DNA from: Scleromatobacter sp038243995
GTDB taxonomy: Bacteria > Pseudomonadota > Gammaproteobacteria > Burkholderiales > Burkholderiaceae_C
Length of the DNA stretch: 64,000 bases
Reading direction: 5' to 3'
NCBI GenBank assembly: GCA_038243995.1
Contig: JBBRTV010000001.1
Span: forward strand, 1-64,000
The position numbers were made by a program, and so were the translations under genes. How positions within the stretch are numbered: position 1 is the stretch's first letter; every line of letters begins with the position of its first letter. The notes beneath the pieces are model-generated. The model did not search any database, was not told the origin of the DNA, and saw only the letters and a program-made list of their open reading frames with translations. Below, in pieces: positions 6,649 to 15,356 of the stretch.

Positions 6649-8859
6649 ATGAAACGTTCGAAGCGACCAGGCCGCTCGCGCCTCGAGAGTCCGGTGCCCG
6701 GCGATGCGCCGCGCGAGATCTCCGAGGCGCCGGGCCCGACCGGCGCGGCGCGCGATGCGGCGGATGGCGGGTCGGCTCCGCTGCCCGGGCCACCGATCGC
6801 CGACGTGCGCCCCCACGCCGTCCACTCGCCCAATGGCAGCCGCAACGACGACTACTACTGGCTGCGCGACGACACGCGCGAGAACCCCGCGGTACTCGAC
6901 TACCTGCACGCCGAGAACGCCTGGTACGCGCAGTACCGCGCGCGTTACCAGGCGCTCGAGCAGCGGCTGTTCGCCGAGATCAAGGGGCGCGTCAAGGAGG
7001 ACGATTCGACCGTTCCGTTCCGGGCTCGCGGCGACTGGTACGCGACGCGCTACGAACACGGCAAGGACTATCCGGTGCACGTCTGGCGCCGCGGCGGGCC
7101 TGACGCGCCGGAACAGGTGCTGCTGGATGTCAACGACCTGGCGCAGGGCCGGGTCTTCTGCCAGGTCGGGGCCCTGGCCGTGAACGACGGCAAAGGACTG
7201 CTCGCGTATGCCGAAGACACCAGCGGCAGGCGCCAGTACGTCATCCGCGTGAAGAACCTCGCCACGGGCGAGCTGCTGGCCGACTCCATTGCCGGCACCA
7301 GCGGCGATCTCGCCTGGGCCGCCGACGACAAGACCTTCTTCTATGTCGAGAACGATGCGAGCACGCTGCGCAGCCGGCGCGTGAAGCGTCATGTCGTCGG
7401 CACCGATCCGGCGACGGACGTCGTCGTCCACGACGAGGTCGACGACAGCTTCTACACAGGCGTGCACCGCAGCGGTTCGAACGCCTACGTGGTGATCGCC
7501 CTCTCCAGCACCGAGTCCGACGAGCAGCGCGTCCTGCGCGCGGACGACCCGCGGGGCGAATTCGCGGTCGTCGCGCCCCGTGCGCCGCACTTCCACTATC
7601 GCGCCGACCACATCGCCGACCGCTGGGTGGTGGTGACCGACTGGGAGGCGCCGAACTACCGGGTCATGCAGGTGGCCGACGCGCGCCTTGGCGATCGCGC
7701 CCGCTGGCTACCCCTGGTGCCGCAAGATTCCGCGGTGCTGATCGAGGGCTTCGAGCTGTTCGACCGCTACCTCGTCCTCGACGAACGCAGCGAGGGCCTG
7801 CGCCGCTTGCGCGTGCTGGGCTGGAGCGGCGGCGACCTGGACGGCTCCTCCCGGCTGGTCGAGGCCGACGAGCCCGCCTACGCCGCGACGCTGGACAACA
7901 ACGCCGACCAGCATTCGGATGTGCTGCGCTACCGCTACACCTCATTGACGACCCCCTCGACCGTCTACGACCTGGACATGCGCACCGGCGAGCGCCGGTT
8001 GATGAAGCGCCAGCCCGTCCTCGGCGGCTACGACGCGCGGCTCTATGTGACCGAGCGCGTCTGGGCGACGGCGCGCGACGGCGCGCGCGTGCCGGTGTCG
8101 CTGGTGCGCCGCAAGAACACGCCGCGCGACGGCAGCGCGCCGCTCTACGTCACCGCGTACGGCTCTTATGGCCTGTCGAGCGACCCGGCGTTCCGGGCGC
8201 CCGTCCTGTCGCTGCTCGATCGCGGCTTCGTGTTCGCGATCGCCCACGTGCGCGGGGGCGAGGAGATGGGGCGCGCCTGGTACGAGAGCGGCAAGAAGCT
8301 GCACAAGCGCAACACGTTCACCGATTTCATCGACGCCACGCAGGCGCTGCTGGCCCTGGGCCTCGGCGATCGCCGGCGCGTATTCGCCTCGGGCGGCAGC
8401 GCCGGGGGCTTGTTGATGGGCGTGATCGCCAACCTCCGGCCCGAGCTTTGGCGCGGCATCGTCGCACAGGTGCCGTTCGTGGACGTGGTGACGACGATGC
8501 TCGACGAAAGCATTCCCCTCACCACGAACGAATACGACGAATGGGGCGATCCGAAGCAGAAGGCCTTCTACGACTACATGCTCACGTATTCGCCCTACGA
8601 CAACGTGCGCGCCCAGGCCTACCCGGCGATGTTCGTGAGCACGGGCCTGCACGACTCGCAGGTGCAGTACTACGAACCCGCGAAATGGGTCGCCCGGCTG
8701 CGGGCGGCCAAGCGCGCGGCCGGGGACGAGGCACGGCCGCTGGTCTTCAAGATCAACCTGGAAGCGGGCCACGGCGGGCGCTCCGGGCGCTTCTCGCGGC
8801 TGCGCGAGACAGCGGAGGAGTACGCGTTCATGGTCGACCTGGCCGGAATGTCGAGCTGA
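6649..8859 (+). CDS. ptrB: Oligopeptidase B (S9A family)
   Basis: A 736-aa cytoplasmic serine peptidase that cleaves small peptides after Arg/Lys. It has an N-terminal beta-propeller beginning around YYWLRDDTREN and a C-terminal alpha/beta-hydrolase domain. Catalytic residues can be read as Ser584 in SGGSAGGLLMG, Asp669 in GLHDSQV and His708 in EAGHGGRSGR. The ATG at 6649 is chosen because ACAGGAG lies 6 nt upstream; the open frame extends 23 codons further without a site. Residues 1-45 form a low-complexity, Arg/Gly/Ala-rich extension. No signal peptide is seen. It separates the S10 and spc gene groups, which is not the ancestral arrangement. Confidence 0.93.
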   Translation: MKRSKRPGRSRLESPVPGDAPREISEAPGPTGAARDAADGGSAPLPGPPIADVRPHAVHSPNGSRNDDYYWLRDDTRENPAVLDYLHAENAWYAQYRARYQALEQRLFAEIKGRVKEDDSTVPFRARGDWYATRYEHGKDYPVHVWRRGGPDAPEQVLLDVNDLAQGRVFCQVGALAVNDGKGLLAYAEDTSGRRQYVIRVKNLATGELLADSIAGTSGDLAWAADDKTFFYVENDASTLRSRRVKRHVVGTDPATDVVVHDEVDDSFYTGVHRSGSNAYVVIALSSTESDEQRVLRADDPRGEFAVVAPRAPHFHYRADHIADRWVVVTDWEAPNYRVMQVADARLGDRARWLPLVPQDSAVLIEGFELFDRYLVLDERSEGLRRLRVLGWSGGDLDGSSRLVEADEPAYAATLDNNADQHSDVLRYRYTSLTTPSTVYDLDMRTGERRLMKRQPVLGGYDARLYVTERVWATARDGARVPVSLVRRKNTPRDGSAPLYVTAYGSYGLSSDPAFRAPVLSLLDRGFVFAIAHVRGGEEMGRAWYESGKKLHKRNTFTDFIDATQALLALGLGDRRRVFASGGSAGGLLMGVIANLRPELWRGIVAQVPFVDVVTTMLDESIPLTTNEYDEWGDPKQKAFYDYMLTYSPYDNVRAQAYPAMFVSTGLHDSQVQYYEPAKWVARLRAAKRAAGDEARPLVFKINLEAGHGGRSGRFSRLRETAEEYAFMVDLAGMSS

Positions 8860-9206
8860 ACCGGTACAGGCGCGACCGGGCCGGCCCGCCTCCGGGTCGC
8901 GGGAGCTGACGGCCGGGGGATCTTTTGCGCCGCCGTTTGACACGTGGGCAAGATCCGATGCATAATGGCCGACTTCGCCGAAGAGGCGTGAGCAACGTAT
9001 GCCGCTGTCAGTCAACACTGGCGGTCTCTTGAGTCACCAAGACGGTGACTGCAGAAAGCAGCGCTGCTTGCCTTGCCGGAATTTCAGCCCAAACGGGTCA
9101 CCACCACAGCCGATGGCGCAGCCGCCGGTGCAAGAGGTGTCCTGACGGGCCCAATACTGACCGCTCTCGGATGTTGCCGCGTGCGGGAGCAAGTTGGGGA
9201 TAAAAC
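8860..9206. other. Non-coding leader of the spc cluster
   Basis: This 347-bp interval has no convincing reading frame. It contains the promoter at 8937-8966 and a leader of about 230 nt. The leader holds inverted repeats AGTCACC/GGTGACT (from about 9032) and a 14-nt palindrome AAGCAGCGCTGCTT just after it, suggesting a structured 5' UTR before rplN. Confidence 0.5.
8937..8966 (+). promoter_or_regulatory. Sigma-70 promoter for the spc cluster
   Basis: A perfect -35 TTGACA (8937-8942) and a -10 CATAAT (8961-8966) with an 18-bp spacer. The predicted start is near 8973, about 234 nt before rplN. E. coli has a separate spc promoter at the same relative position. Here it would keep rplN and later genes expressed despite the inserted block upstream. 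Confidence 0.75.
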
Positions 9207-9575
9207 ATGATTCAAATGCAGTCGCGACTCGACATCGCCGACAACACGGGTGCCAAGTCCGTCATGTGCATCAAGGTGCTCGGCGGCTCCAAGCGCCGTT
9301 ATGCCGGCATTGGTGATGTCATCAAGGTCAGCATCAAGGAAGCAGCGCCGCGTGGCCGCGTGAAGAAGGGCGAGATCTACAACGCCGTCGTCGTGCGCAC
9401 CGCCAAGGGCGTGCGTCGCCAGGACGGGTCGCTGATCAAGTTCGATGGCAATGCCGCCGTGTTGCTCAACGCCAAGCTGGAGCCGATCGGCACCCGCATC
9501 TTCGGCCCCGTGACGCGCGAACTGCGCTCCGAGCGCTTCATGAAGATCGTGTCGCTGGCGCCGGAAGTGCTCTGA
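9207..9575 (+). CDS. rplN: 50S ribosomal protein L14
   Basis: The 122-aa L14 protein forms an intersubunit bridge with 16S rRNA. MIQMQSRLDIADNTGAK and the block RGRVKKGEIYNAVVVRT are family hallmarks. It is the first gene after the spc promoter and structured leader. Confidence 0.98.
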   Translation: MIQMQSRLDIADNTGAKSVMCIKVLGGSKRRYAGIGDVIKVSIKEAAPRGRVKKGEIYNAVVVRTAKGVRRQDGSLIKFDGNAAVLLNAKLEPIGTRIFGPVTRELRSERFMKIVSLAPEVL

Positions 9576-9606
9576 GCAGCGCCTCCCCGCAGTTTAAGGA
9601 AACGCC

Positions 9607-9924
9607 ATGAACAAGATCCGCAAGGGTGACCAGGTCATCGTGACCACCGGTCGCGACAAGGGCAAGCGCGGCACTGTTGCCGAACGCATCGACGAGCAGA
9701 AGGTCATCGTCGAGGGCATCAACGTGGTCAAGAAGCACGTGAAGCCGAACCCGCTGAAGGGCACCACGGGCGGTGTCGTCGACAAGACGATGCCGATCCA
9801 GCAGTCCAACATCGCGCTTTTCAACCCGGCGACCGGCAAGGCCGATCGTGTGGGCTTCAAGATTCTGGCCGACGGCAAGAAGGTTCGCGTCTTCAAGTCC
9901 AGCGGCGAAGAAGTCAAGGCATAA
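9607..9924 (+). CDS. rplX: 50S ribosomal protein L24
   Basis: The 105-aa L24 is an assembly-initiator protein with a KOW motif near the N-terminus (GDQVIVTTGRDKGKRGTV). A TAAGGA ribosome-binding site precedes the ATG. It lies 31 bp after rplN and 10 bp before rplE. Confidence 0.97.
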   Translation: MNKIRKGDQVIVTTGRDKGKRGTVAERIDEQKVIVEGINVVKKHVKPNPLKGTTGGVVDKTMPIQQSNIALFNPATGKADRVGFKILADGKKVRVFKSSGEEVKA

Positions 9925-9934
9925 GAGGTCCGAC

Positions 9935-10474
9935 ATGGCTCGTCTCCAAAGCTACTACCGCGAAAAGATCGTCCCCGACCTGACCGAAAAGTTCGGCTAC
10001 ACGTCCGTGATGGAAGTCCCGCGTCTGACCAAGATCACGCTCAACATGGGTGTGAGCGAGGCCGTCGCCGACAAGAAGGTCATGGACCACGCTGTCAGCG
10101 ACCTGACCAAGATCGCCGGCCAGAAGCCGGTCGTCACGAAGTCGAAGAAGGCCATCGCCGGCTTCAAGATCCGTGACGGCGTGCCGATCGGCTGCATGGT
10201 CACGCTGCGCGGCGTCCAGATGTTCGAATTCCTCGACCGTTTCGTCACCATCGCGCTGCCGCGCGTGCGTGACTTCCGCGGCATCTCGGGTCGTTCGTTC
10301 GATGGTCGTGGCAACTACAACATCGGCGTGAAAGAGCAGATCATTTTCCCGGAAGTCGAGTACGACAAGATCGACGCGATCCGCGGGATGAACATCTCGA
10401 TCACCACCACGGCGAAGAACGACGAAGAGTGCAAGGCACTGCTCGCGGCGTTCAAGTTCCCGTTCAAGAACTGA
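9935..10474 (+). CDS. rplE: 50S ribosomal protein L5
   Basis: The 179-aa L5 binds 5S rRNA and contacts P-site tRNA. MARLQSYYREKIVPDL at 9935 is the family start; the upstream open frame overlaps rplX out of phase. In E. coli the S8-binding regulatory site lies at the start of this gene; I did not verify an equivalent fold here. Confidence 0.97.
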   Translation: MARLQSYYREKIVPDLTEKFGYTSVMEVPRLTKITLNMGVSEAVADKKVMDHAVSDLTKIAGQKPVVTKSKKAIAGFKIRDGVPIGCMVTLRGVQMFEFLDRFVTIALPRVRDFRGISGRSFDGRGNYNIGVKEQIIFPEVEYDKIDAIRGMNISITTTAKNDEECKALLAAFKFPFKN

Positions 10475-10482
10475 GGCGCCCC

Positions 10483-10788
10483 ATGGCAAAGACTTCCCTC
10501 ATCCAACGTGAAGCCAAGCGCGAAGCGCTGGTGGCCAAGTACGCGAAGAAGCGTGCCGAGCTCGCGACGATCATCGACGACGCGAAGCGTAGCGATGAAG
10601 AGCGTTACATCGCGCGTCTCGAACTGCAGAAGCTGCCGCGCAATTCTTGCCCGACGCGTCTGCGCAATCGTTGCGGCCTCACCGGCCGTCCGCGCGGCAC
10701 GTTCCGCAAGTTCGGTCTGGCACGCAGCAAGATCCGTGAGCTCGCCTTCAAGGGCGATATCCCGGGCGTGATCAAGGCCAGCTGGTAA
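10483..10788 (+). CDS. rpsN: 30S ribosomal protein S14, zinc-free type
   Basis: The 101-aa long-form S14 lacks the CxxC...CxxC zinc ribbon of the short form and has only two cysteines (in NSCPTRLRNRCGLTG). The start MAKTSLIQREAKRE at 10483 lies 8 bp after rplE; the earlier in-frame start is inside rplE and is rejected. Confidence 0.97.
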   Translation: MAKTSLIQREAKREALVAKYAKKRAELATIIDDAKRSDEERYIARLELQKLPRNSCPTRLRNRCGLTGRPRGTFRKFGLARSKIRELAFKGDIPGVIKASW

Positions 10789-10812
10789 TCAGGCGAATCA
10801 GGAGAAAACAGC

Positions 10813-11208
10813 ATGAGCATGAGTGATCCTATCGCCGACATGCTGACCCGCATTCGCAACGCCCAGAGCGTTGAGAAGCCGGTCGTCAGCATGCCTTCGT
10901 CGAAACTCAAGGTGGCAATTGCCCAGGTTCTGAAGGACGAGGGCTATATCGATGGCTTCTCCGTCAAGACCGAAGGCGTGAAGTCGGAACTCGAGATCTC
11001 GTTGAAGTACTACGCGGGTCGTCCCGTCATCGAACGCATCGAGCGCGTCAGCCGTCCCGGCCTGCGCATCTATCGCGGCCGTGACGCGATCCCGAATGTC
11101 ATGAACGGCCTCGGAGTGGCGATCGTCACGACCCCGAAGGGCGTGATGACCGACCGCAAAGCTCGCCAGACCGGTGTCGGTGGCGAAGTTCTTTGCTACG
11201 TGGCCTGA
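10813..11208 (+). CDS. rpsH: 30S ribosomal protein S8
   Basis: The 131-aa S8 is a central-domain 16S rRNA-binding protein and, in E. coli, the autogenous repressor of the spc operon. MSMSDPIADMLTRIRNAQ and the C-terminal GVMTDRKARQTGVGGEVLCYV are conserved. A CAGGAG site precedes the start. Confidence 0.98.
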   Translation: MSMSDPIADMLTRIRNAQSVEKPVVSMPSSKLKVAIAQVLKDEGYIDGFSVKTEGVKSELEISLKYYAGRPVIERIERVSRPGLRIYRGRDAIPNVMNGLGVAIVTTPKGVMTDRKARQTGVGGEVLCYVA

Positions 11209-11225
11209 CGAAGGAGATTCGAGCA

Positions 11226-11759
11226 ATGTCCCGCGTAGGAAAAATGCCGATCACCGTCCCGCAAGGCGTGGACGTGTCGATCACGACGGACCAGATCACC
11301 GTCAAGGGCGCCAATGGCACCCTGGTGCGCCAGGCGAATTCGCTGGTGGAAGTCCGCAAGGAAGGCGCAGTGCTGTCTTTCGCTCCGGCGAACGACAGCA
11401 TGGAGGCCAACGCCATGAGCGGCACGATGCGCGCTCTGGTGAACAACATGGTCAACGGTGTCAGCAAGGGCTTCGAGAAGAAGCTGAACCTGGTCGGCGT
11501 GGGCTTTCGTGCCCAAGCCGCCGGTTCGAAGCTGAACCTGCAGATCGGTTTCTCGCATCCGGTTGTCAAGGACATGCCGGCTGGCATCGCGGTCACCTGC
11601 CCGACGCAGACGGAAATCCTGATCAAGGGTGCCGATCGTCAAGCAGTGGGCCAGATTGCTGCCGAAGTGCGTGCCATCCGTCCCCCCGAGCCCTACAAGG
11701 GCAAGGGCATCCGCTACGCCGATGAGCGCGTGGTGCTGAAAGAGACGAAGAAGAAGTAA
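11226..11759 (+). CDS. rplF: 50S ribosomal protein L6
   Basis: The 177-aa L6 protein lies near the sarcin-ricin loop. The start MSRVGKMPITVPQGVD at 11226 follows a GAAGGAG site. The C-terminal signature PEPYKGKGIRYADE is intact. It lies 17 bp after rpsH. Confidence 0.97.
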   Translation: MSRVGKMPITVPQGVDVSITTDQITVKGANGTLVRQANSLVEVRKEGAVLSFAPANDSMEANAMSGTMRALVNNMVNGVSKGFEKKLNLVGVGFRAQAAGSKLNLQIGFSHPVVKDMPAGIAVTCPTQTEILIKGADRQAVGQIAAEVRAIRPPEPYKGKGIRYADERVVLKETKKK

Positions 11760-11770
11760 GGAGCGACACC

Positions 11771-12127
11771 ATGCTGAACAAGAAAGAACAGCGCCTGCGC
11801 CGTTCGCGTCAAACGCGGGCCCGCATTGCCAAGCAGGATGTCGCGCGCCTGACGGTCTTCCGCTCGAATCTGCACATCTACGCCAGCGTCATCTCGGAAG
11901 ACGGCGCTCGCGTCGTCGCCAGTGCGTCGACGGCGGAGAAGGAAGTTCGCGCCCAGCTCAAGAACGGCGGCAACGCCGCGGCGGCTGCGGTCGTCGGCAA
12001 GCGTATCGCCGAAAAGGCGAAGGCTGCCGGCGTCGAGAAGGTGGCGTTCGACCGTGCGGGCTTTGCCTACCATGGTCGGGTGAAGGCACTGGCGGAAGCG
12101 GCTCGCGAAGCCGGCCTCCAGTTCTGA
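11771..12127 (+). CDS. rplR: 50S ribosomal protein L18
   Basis: A 118-aa L18 that carries 5S rRNA into the large subunit together with L5. MLNKKEQRLRRSRQTRARI and the C-terminal FDRAGFAYHGRVKALAEAAREAGLQF pattern (quoted in part; about residues 93-118) identify it. It lies 11 bp after rplF with an AAGGAG site. Confidence 0.97.
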   Translation: MLNKKEQRLRRSRQTRARIAKQDVARLTVFRSNLHIYASVISEDGARVVASASTAEKEVRAQLKNGGNAAAAAVVGKRIAEKAKAAGVEKVAFDRAGFAYHGRVKALAEAAREAGLQF

Positions 12128-12149
12128 CCCGCAACGAAGGAATCTGCAA

Positions 12150-12668
12150 ATGGCAAAGTTTCAACCTCGCGTCCAGGACGAAGGTCGCGACGACGGTCTG
12201 CGCGAGAAGATGATCGCGGTCAACCGCGTCACCAAGGTCGTCAAGGGCGGTCGTATTCTCGGTTTCGCAGCACTGACCGTGGTCGGCGACGGCGATGGCC
12301 GCATCGGCATGGGCAAGGGCAAGGCGCGCGAAGTGCCGGTGGCCGTCCAGAAGGCGATGGAGGCAGCTCGTCGCAACATGGTCAAGGTCGCGCTGAAGAA
12401 CGGCTCGATCCACCACAACGTTCGTGGCGAACACGGCGCGGCCAAGGTGCTGATGGCACCGGCACCGGCCGGTACCGGCATCATCGCCGGCGGCCCGATG
12501 CGCGCGGTCTTCGAAGTGATGGGTGTCACCGACATCGTCGCCAAGAGCCTCGGCTCGAGCAACCCGTACAACATGGTGCGCGCCACGCTCGACGCCCTGA
12601 CGAGCGCGACGACTCCCGGCGACATCGCCGCGAAGCGCGGCAAGTCGGTCGAAGAGATCTTCGGCTAA
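12150..12668 (+). CDS. rpsE: 30S ribosomal protein S5
   Basis: The 172-aa S5 is a decoding-fidelity protein at the mRNA entry side. The double-stranded RNA-binding region KMIAVNRVTKVVKGGRILGF and the C-terminal domain are present. The loop associated with spectinomycin resistance (VVKGGR) shows no obvious deletion. Confidence 0.98.
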   Translation: MAKFQPRVQDEGRDDGLREKMIAVNRVTKVVKGGRILGFAALTVVGDGDGRIGMGKGKAREVPVAVQKAMEAARRNMVKVALKNGSIHHNVRGEHGAAKVLMAPAPAGTGIIAGGPMRAVFEVMGVTDIVAKSLGSSNPYNMVRATLDALTSATTPGDIAAKRGKSVEEIFG

Positions 12669-12692
12669 CCCGCGCATTGCAGGAGAAATCGA

Positions 12693-12878
12693 ATGGCTGA
12701 CGAAAAGAAGACGCTCAAGGTCAAGCTGGTGCGCAGCATCATCGGCACCAAGCACCAGCATCGCGCCACCGTGCGCGGTCTGGGCCTGCGTGGCTTGAAC
12801 AGCGAATCCGTGCTGGAAGACACCCCCGCGGTGCGCGGCATGATCAACAAGGTTGCCTATCTCGTCCTGGTGCTCTGA
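12693..12878 (+). CDS. rpmD: 50S ribosomal protein L30
   Basis: A 61-aa L30 with the family core KLVRSIIGTKHQHRATVRGL. It is present, as in most Proteobacteria, between rpsE and rplO, and follows a GCAGGAGA ribosome-binding site. Confidence 0.97.
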   Translation: MADEKKTLKVKLVRSIIGTKHQHRATVRGLGLRGLNSESVLEDTPAVRGMINKVAYLVLVL

Positions 12879-12918
12879 GCACCGGGTTCGAGTAGATTTC
12901 CGACAAGGGTCGATAGAC

Positions 12919-13353
12919 ATGCAACTCAACACCATCAAGCCGTCCGCCGGCGCCAAGCATTCCAAGCGCCGTGTCGGCCGCGGGATCGGCTCGGGCCTGG
13001 GCAAGACCGCGGGTCGCGGCCACAACGGCCAGAAGTCCCGTGCGGGTGGCTATCACAAGGTCGGCTTCGAAGGCGGCCAGATGCCGCTGCAACGTCGCCT
13101 GCCCAAGCGTGGTTTCAAGTCGCACCAGCTCAAGTACAACGGCGAAGTCACGCTGTCGGAACTGCACGCGCTGGCCATCGACGAGATCGACGTTCAATCG
13201 CTGAAGCAAGCCGGCCTGATCGGCGAGCTGATCAAGCACGTCAAGGTCATCAAGTCGGGCGAACTGAGCCGCAAGATCACGCTCAAGGGCGTGGGCGCGA
13301 CGGCTGGTGCCAAGGCTGCGATCGAAGCTGCCGGCGGTTCGCTGGCTGCCTGA
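12919..13353 (+). CDS. rplO: 50S ribosomal protein L15
   Basis: The 144-aa L15 is a late-assembly protein. It has MQLNTIKPSAGAKHSKRRVG and the Gly-rich KTAGRGHNGQKSRAGGYHK segment. It lies 40 bp after rpmD. An overlapping open frame running from its 3' end into secY is out of phase and not used. Confidence 0.97.
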   Translation: MQLNTIKPSAGAKHSKRRVGRGIGSGLGKTAGRGHNGQKSRAGGYHKVGFEGGQMPLQRRLPKRGFKSHQLKYNGEVTLSELHALAIDEIDVQSLKQAGLIGELIKHVKVIKSGELSRKITLKGVGATAGAKAAIEAAGGSLAA

Positions 13354-13387
13354 ACCCGCACAACGCCTTACCCAACGCTTCACACAC

Positions 13388-14695
13388 GTGGCAACTTCCC
13401 AGAATCAACTCGCCAAGTCGGGCAAATTCGGCGATCTCGGTCGCCGGGTGATGTTCCTCCTGCTGGCGCTGGTGGTCTATCGGATCGGCGGACACATTCC
13501 CGTTCCGGGGATCAACCCTGACCAGCTTGCGCAGCTGTTCAAGGGGCAGGCCGGCGGCATCCTGGGCCTGTTCAACATGTTCTCGGGCGGCGCATTGTCG
13601 CGCTTCACGGTCTTCGCACTGGGGATCATGCCGTACATCTCGGCATCGATCATCATGCAGATCATGGGCTACGTCGTGCCGAGCCTGGAAGCGTTGAAGA
13701 AGGAAGGCGAGTCGGGTCGTCGCAAGATCACCCAGTACACGCGGTACGGCACGCTGGGCCTGGCGCTCGTGCAGTCCTTCTTCATCGCGGTGGGGCTTGA
13801 GCAGTCGGCCGGCCTCGTGCTGAACCCCGGCATGGGCTTCCGTCTCGACGTCGTGATCAGCCTGGTGGCCGGCACGATGTTCCTGATGTGGCTCGGCGAG
13901 CAGATCACCGAACGCGGCCTGGGCAACGGCATCTCCATCCTGATCTTCGGCGGTATCGCGGCGGGTCTGCCGCGTGCCATTGCCGGTCTGGTGGAACTGG
14001 TCAACAACGGATCGATGAACGCGATCGTCGCACTGTTCATCCTCGTGATCGTCGCCGCGGTGACCTTCGCGGTGGTGTTCGTCGAACGCGGCCAGCGCAA
14101 GATCCTGGTCAATTACGCGAAGCGTCAGGTCGGCAACAAGGTCTACGGCGGCCAGTCGTCGCACCTGCCGCTGAAGCTGAACATGTCAGGCGTGATCCCG
14201 CCGATCTTCGCGTCGTCGATCATCCTGTTGCCGGCGACCATCGTGGGATGGCTGGCGACGGGCGAAAGCACCCGCTGGCTGAAGAACATCGCCTCGGCCC
14301 TGTCGCCGGGCCAGCCGATCTACGTGATGCTGTACGCCGCGATGATCGTGTTCTTCTGCTTTTTCTATACCGGGCTGGTGTTCAACAGTCATGAGACCGC
14401 GGACAACCTGAAGAAGAGTGGCGCGTTCATCCCGGGCATTCGTCCGGGGCAGCAGACCGCGAAGCACATCGACAAGATCCTGGCGCGGTTGACGCTGGCT
14501 GGCGCGATCTACATCACGCTGGTCTGCCTGCTGCCCGAGTTCCTGGTGTTGAAGTACAACGTGCCGTTCTATTTCGGTGGAACGTCGCTGCTGATCATCG
14601 TCGTCGTCACGATGGATTTCTGGGCCCAGGTTCAGAGCTACGTGATGAGCCAGCAATACGAATCGTTGCTGACCAAGGCGAAGTTCAAGGGTTGA
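13388..14695 (+). CDS. secY: Protein translocase subunit SecY
   Basis: The 435-aa central pore of the Sec translocon in the inner membrane, with about ten transmembrane helices. Recognisable blocks include RIGGHIPVPGI, the plug and lateral-gate region SRFTVFALGIMPYISASII, and the cytoplasmic loop KRQVGNKVYGGQSSHLPLK. The start is taken as GTG at 13388 (ATSQNQLAKSGKFGDLG follows), 34 bp after rplO. No clear ribosome-binding site is visible, so translation may depend on coupling to rplO. The next gene is rpmJ, not infA. Confidence 0.95.
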   Translation: MATSQNQLAKSGKFGDLGRRVMFLLLALVVYRIGGHIPVPGINPDQLAQLFKGQAGGILGLFNMFSGGALSRFTVFALGIMPYISASIIMQIMGYVVPSLEALKKEGESGRRKITQYTRYGTLGLALVQSFFIAVGLEQSAGLVLNPGMGFRLDVVISLVAGTMFLMWLGEQITERGLGNGISILIFGGIAAGLPRAIAGLVELVNNGSMNAIVALFILVIVAAVTFAVVFVERGQRKILVNYAKRQVGNKVYGGQSSHLPLKLNMSGVIPPIFASSIILLPATIVGWLATGESTRWLKNIASALSPGQPIYVMLYAAMIVFFCFFYTGLVFNSHETADNLKKSGAFIPGIRPGQQTAKHIDKILARLTLAGAIYITLVCLLPEFLVLKYNVPFYFGGTSLLIIVVVTMDFWAQVQSYVMSQQYESLLTKAKFKG

Positions 14696-14744
14696 AGTAG
14701 GGCAGGCCTGACCTTGCGGTCGGGTCGTCCATGTAGTTTGAGTG

Positions 14745-14775
14745 CGCTCGCGTCGTTCAACGTGCGACGCGAGTG
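14745..14775 (+). terminator. Hairpin between secY and rpmJ
   Basis: CTCGCGTCG (14747-14755) pairs perfectly with CGACGCGAG (14765-14773) around a 9-nt loop, and two further pairs extend the stem. It is followed by TGTTTGA. It occupies the 104-bp spacer where infA is normally found in relatives. It may be a weak terminator or attenuator ahead of rpmJ. Confidence 0.45.
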
Positions 14776-14799
14776 TTTGAAGAGGTCAAGGAGCAGACC

Positions 14800-14913
14800 A
14801 TGAAAGTCTCGGCATCTGTCAAGAAAATGTGTCGCAATTGCAAGATCATCCGCCGCAAGGGCGTGGTCCGCGTGATTTGTACCGACCCGCGCCATAAGCA
14901 GCGCCAGGGTTGA
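14800..14913 (+). CDS. rpmJ: 50S ribosomal protein L36
   Basis: A 37-aa L36 that reads MKVSASVKKMCRNCKIIRRK and ends TDPRHKQRQG. It is the zinc-binding form: Cys11, Cys14, Cys27 and His32 make the ligand set. A CAAGGAG site precedes the ATG. It is followed after 36 bp by rpsM. It would be missed by length-filtered ORF calling. Confidence 0.97.
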   Translation: MKVSASVKKMCRNCKIIRRKGVVRVICTDPRHKQRQG

Positions 14914-14949
14914 GTCTGCGGACCATAGAAGCATCACAAGGACACGCAA

Positions 14950-15315
14950 ATGGCACGTATTGCAGGCATCAACATCCCGCCGCACAAGCACACTGAAATC
15001 GGCTTGACGGCGATCTACGGCATCGGCCGTACCACCGCTCAGCAGATCTGTGATCGCACCGGCATCGCTTATTCGAAGAAGGTCAAGGACCTGAACGACA
15101 GCGACCTGGAAAAGATCCGTGACGAGATCGCGAAGATGACGATCGAGGGCGATCTGCGCCGCGAGATGTCCATCAACATCAAGCGTCTGATGGATCTGGG
15201 CTGCTATCGTGGCATGCGTCACCGCCGCGGCCTGCCGGTTCGCGGCCAGCGCACCCGCACCAATGCTCGCACCCGCAAGGGTCCGAAAAAGGGTGCCCAG
15301 GCGCTGAAGAAGTGA
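14950..15315 (+). CDS. rpsM: 30S ribosomal protein S13
   Basis: The 121-aa S13 forms head bridges to the 50S subunit and contacts P-site tRNA. MARIAGINIPPHKHTEIGL and the C-terminal RTRTNARTRKGPKKG are conserved. It opens the alpha-operon part of the cluster. Confidence 0.98.
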   Translation: MARIAGINIPPHKHTEIGLTAIYGIGRTTAQQICDRTGIAYSKKVKDLNDSDLEKIRDEIAKMTIEGDLRREMSINIKRLMDLGCYRGMRHRRGLPVRGQRTRTNARTRKGPKKGAQALKK

Positions 15316-15356
15316 GCCGCTGAGCTCGCCCGACGACAGATTCAAAGAAGGTCAAC

